Both the position numbers and the translations under genes were made by a program. The notes under the pieces are model-generated. The model saw only the letters and a list, made by a program, of their open reading frames with translations, did not search any database and was not told where the DNA came from. From Hoeflea sp. (lineage in GTDB: Bacteria; Pseudomonadota; Alphaproteobacteria; Rhizobiales; Rhizobiaceae), in assembly GCA_020637795.1 (NCBI GenBank), contig JACKJT010000002.1, forward strand, positions 248,001 through 312,000: a stretch of DNA of 64,000 nt, given 5' to 3'. Positions 61,580 through 64,000 of the stretch are shown in pieces (positions within the stretch are counted from its first letter, which is position 1; every line of letters starts with the position of its first letter).

Positions 61580-62197
61580 TCAGTTCGGGCCGCTCCAGTC
61601 GAGGGCGCATATCTCTGCCGAACGGCCGGCAAAGTTCCAGTTGCGGCCAAAGGCGCGCAACTTGGATTTTTCGGACTTCGCCACGATGATTTCCGGCGCG
61701 ATCCAGTATTCCGAATTGGAAATCACGGTGTTTTCGCCATGGGTCTTGCCCGGAATCGGCGCAACCACGCCATCGATGATCTTCGGGATCTTGAAGATGC
61801 GCCGCTTGTCCTCGACCTCGTAGCTGATCGGTTCCTGCTGAACCCCGAGAAAATTGCCGACGAGAATGGAAAGCAGCGACGTCGTACCGCCGGCCTTGCC
61901 GGTGAAAATCTTGGTGAAGGCCTTGGTGGCGTAGATCGAGGCGCGCTTGTCGACGAACAGGCCGGCGGTCCAGTTGCCGCGGCTCATGTAGCCGGGAATC
62001 TCCATGATCAGTCCGAGATTGAGCCCGGACAGATCGGTATCGCCATAATAGCCGTTGTCGATCCGGAACCCGGCCCAGGTCTGGCAGTAGCCTTCCGTCG
62101 GCGGGTGCTGGCCGAGAGAAATCACGCAGGGGCAGAAAACTGTGCAGTTGCACGAAAGCACCAGTTCGCCTTTCAACGCCCACTCAACATCTGCCAT
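61580..62197 (-). CDS. DUF1326 domain protein
   Basis: A 205-residue protein matching the DUF1326 pattern: ELVLSCNCTVFCPCVISLGQHPPTEGYC near residue 10 (outline: SCNCTVFCPC with three cysteines, then a further Cys), followed by a beta-rich domain. The clustered cysteines suggest metal binding. It lies 27 bases downstream of a DUF2182 gene on the same strand; the two are often adjacent in proteobacteria. Function is unknown. Confidence 0.85.
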   Translation of the reverse strand: MADVEWALKGELVLSCNCTVFCPCVISLGQHPPTEGYCQTWAGFRIDNGYYGDTDLSGLNLGLIMEIPGYMSRGNWTAGLFVDKRASIYATKAFTKIFTGKAGGTTSLLSILVGNFLGVQQEPISYEVEDKRRIFKIPKIIDGVVAPIPGKTHGENTVISNSEYWIAPEIIVAKSEKSKLRAFGRNWNFAGRSAEICALDWSGPN

Positions 62198-62224
62198 CCC
62201 GTTGCGCTCCCTCAAATCCCTGAT

Positions 62225-63160
62225 TTATTGTATCAGCGCGCCCCAAATCAGGGCAGCCCCCCATAGGCTCACTATCGCGCCGCCGGCGCGCGTTGTCACC
62301 CGTCCCGCTCCGGTTTTCTCCAGAAATGTAAACAGGGTCAGCGCCGCCATCCAGACCACATTCATGCTGCCCACCGCAAGCATGATCAGCATCAACGCCC
62401 AGCAGCAACCCAGGCACCACAGCCCCTGCTCCATCCCCAGCCGGAATACTCCGCCGGCGTTTGTCTTCCAGCGGGCAAACAGCGTGGTAAAGGGATTGCG
62501 GCACTTCGTCAGGCACGCCTCCTTCAAGGCCGTGAACTGGTACAGCCCCGCGCACACCAAAATAAGCCCGGCGATGACGCCCTTCACCGGGCTGGTCGCC
62601 GACGAGCCGGAGATCCCGGCGATCGCCAACTGGACAACCGTGAAACTGACAGCCGCCACGGCCCAGACCAACAGGTAGCCGGCAGCGAAAACCGCGGGAT
62701 GGATCACCGGTTCACCCCGTGCGGCAGCCGTGTTGGCAATTTCAGAATAGGTGCGGATCATCGGCGCGGCCGTGGGCAACATCATCGCCACCGACATTGC
62801 GAACCACATGACAAAGAGCGCCAGCGCCACCGAAGGAAGCGCTCCACTGCTGAACACCAGCCCGGAATCACCCGACAGGCACAGATCGGCGATGATCGCG
62901 GCGTAGGAACCGGGCTCCACCGGAAGAAAGCCGGAAATCAACGACATGCCGGGCCCGAGCGGGCGCGGCGTTCCCTGAAGCGCGATCACCGAACCGGCCA
63001 TGGACATCAAGAACCACCAGGCAAGTCCGGCGGTCAGCAGCACCATGGCCATTACCGGCCACACCGGGCGGCGCGCCAACCCTGCGATCGTACGCCCAGA
63101 CCGGTCCAGTTCATCGAACCGGCCGTCGAGCGGATCTGTGTTTGCACGGGGTGTGAACAT
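62225..63160 (-). CDS. DUF2182 integral membrane protein
   Basis: A 311-residue membrane protein with about seven helices, start at 63158-63160. MWFAMSVAMMLPTAAPMI near residue 122 is the Met-rich family signature, and ACLTKCRNPFTTL and GLWCLGCCWALML carry paired cysteines. The Met/Cys pattern suggests metal (copper) handling, but no function is established. Paired with the DUF1326 gene. Confidence 0.85.
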   Translation of the reverse strand: MFTPRANTDPLDGRFDELDRSGRTIAGLARRPVWPVMAMVLLTAGLAWWFLMSMAGSVIALQGTPRPLGPGMSLISGFLPVEPGSYAAIIADLCLSGDSGLVFSSGALPSVALALFVMWFAMSVAMMLPTAAPMIRTYSEIANTAAARGEPVIHPAVFAAGYLLVWAVAAVSFTVVQLAIAGISGSSATSPVKGVIAGLILVCAGLYQFTALKEACLTKCRNPFTTLFARWKTNAGGVFRLGMEQGLWCLGCCWALMLIMLAVGSMNVVWMAALTLFTFLEKTGAGRVTTRAGGAIVSLWGAALIWGALIQ

Positions 63161-63252
63161 GCGCCAAATGATCCCATGGAGTTCGTTCGTCTGGCGATGT
63201 AAAGGATGGACAGGCAACAAGGCAATCGGCAACGCATTGAACGGGTGAAGTT

Positions 63253-64000
63253 TTGGCAAAGGGCGACGTTTTGGCGAAGGGCAAGGATTTGCAGACTGGC
63301 AACGGAGTGTCCGGACCGTATGACGTGGCGGTTATCGGCGGTGGCTTGGCCGGATCTGTCGCCGCTCTTGCCGCGGCAGCGGAAGGCTGGCGCGTCGCCT
63401 TCATTGCGCCGCCACCGCCGCGCCAGGACGGACGGACCACAGCGCTCCTGTCGGAATCGATCGATTTGCTGGACCGTCTCGGCCTCTGGGACGAGGTCAG
63501 GCCAGTGTCTGCTCCCTTGCGCACCATGCGCATTCTCGATGGCACTAGCCGGCTGTTCCGCGCTCCGCCGGTCTCCTTCCGCTCGAGCGAGATTGATCTC
63601 GACGCCTTTGGCTACAACATCCCCAACCAGCCCTTGTTCGATGTGCTCCACGCCGCAACGCGCCAATCGGAACTGATCGACCGTTTCGAGAGCCCGATGG
63701 TGGAGGCGGACCAGTCCGGTGACGATGTCACGTTGACCCTCGAGGATGGCACGAAGGTAACGGCGCTTGCTGCTCTTGCCGCGGACGGCCGCGGCTCGAA
63801 GCTGCGCGAGGCGGTCGGCATCAAGGTCAGGACATGGTCCTATCCGCAAACCGCCCTCGTCATGAATTTTTCCCATCGCATCGGGCATGCCGATGCATCG
63901 ACGGAGTTCCACACCGAGCGGGGCCCGTTCACCCAGGTGCCGCTGCCCGGCAACCGCTCCAGTCTGGTCTGGGCCGTCAGGCCCGAGGACGTCGACGCCA
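63253..64000 (+). CDS. UbiH/UbiF-type FAD monooxygenase, 3' end missing
   Basis: At least 249 residues, cut by the window end. An FAD-binding Rossmann motif YDVAVIGGGLAGSVAALAAAA near residue 24 (outline: VIGGGLAGS) and the ADGRGSKLREAVG motif near residue 178 (the D-G segment) identify an aromatic hydroxylase of the UbiH family, acting in ubiquinone synthesis or on a related substrate. The start is unclear: TTG 63253 is the first in-frame candidate after GGGTGAAG, and GTG 63307 is also possible. Divergent from the DUF2182 gene. Confidence 0.82.
   Translation, partial: MAKGDVLAKGKDLQTGNGVSGPYDVAVIGGGLAGSVAALAAAAEGWRVAFIAPPPPRQDGRTTALLSESIDLLDRLGLWDEVRPVSAPLRTMRILDGTSRLFRAPPVSFRSSEIDLDAFGYNIPNQPLFDVLHAATRQSELIDRFESPMVEADQSGDDVTLTLEDGTKVTALAALAADGRGSKLREAVGIKVRTWSYPQTALVMNFSHRIGHADASTEFHTERGPFTQVPLPGNRSSLVWAVRPEDVDA

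Overview
The window looks like the chromosome of a Rhizobiales alphaproteobacterium, probably a marine Hoeflea-like member of the Rhizobiaceae/Phyllobacteriaceae. The evidence is the rlpA-dacC-tmk-holB-metG-tatD-MBL gene order, a phosphatidylcholine synthase, the C4-pathway 5-aminolevulinate synthase, a ChvE/GbpR sugar uptake locus, and high G+C. The genus is inference.

Layout. (1) 1-9.2 kb is a housekeeping cluster, mostly on the minus strand: YbaK, metallo-beta-lactamase hydrolase, TatD, MetG, HolB, Tmk, a D,D-carboxypeptidase, RlpA and two small envelope proteins. (2) tRNA-Ser(TGA) at 9,537-9,626 is followed by about 9 kb of accessory, lower-G+C DNA up to about 18.77 kb. It holds a compact protein with the three palm motifs of family-A DNA polymerase/T7 RNA polymerase, a non-coding region with two arrays of tandem 7-bp TTCGAAA-type units flanking an 18-bp palindrome, a mobilisation module (MobC, relaxase, an out-of-frame gene nested inside the relaxase gene, a probable oriT), an IS3-family and an IS5-family element, and several gene stumps. 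No integrase is seen. (3) 18.4-21.8 kb is a zone of decay: two gene fragments meet head to head, a LysR gene is truncated and frameshifted, and a glycosyltransferase is truncated, around an intact MFS transporter.

(4) 21.8-31.1 kb is a catabolic regulon: a branched-chain/hydrophobic-acid ABC transporter plus an alpha/beta hydrolase (plus strand) converge on an acyl-CoA ligase, enoyl-CoA hydratase, two half-size MaoC-type hot-dog proteins and a TetR regulator (minus strand). Near-identical inverted repeats lie upstream of the transporter and of tetR, so one repressor probably controls both arms. (5) 31.9-40.7 kb is a sugar locus: ChvE, ABC ATPase and permease, L-arabonate-type dehydratase, aldose 1-dehydrogenase and L-2-keto-3-deoxyarabonate dehydratase, with divergent GbpR. 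Together they import and oxidise L-arabinose and perhaps D-galactose by a non-phosphorylative route.

(6) 40.7-48.3 kb encodes penicillin-binding protein 1C and a large alpha-2-macroglobulin lipid-free envelope protein, the usual pair. (7) 48.6-54.7 kb has an ArsR regulator with a BigR/SqrR-like cysteine pair, HemA, a gamma-glutamylputrescine-synthetase-like enzyme divergent from an omega-aminotransferase, and an acyltransferase. (8) 54.7-59.5 kb is a BMP-type nucleoside ABC transporter operon. (9) 59.8-64 kb has a quinone oxidoreductase, phosphatidylcholine synthase, a DUF1326-DUF2182 pair and the start of a UbiH-type monooxygenase cut by the window edge.

The most unusual material is the accessory island at 9.6-15 kb, where a polymerase-like protein, heptad arrays and a mobilisation module may be the replication and transfer core of a little-described mobilisable element.
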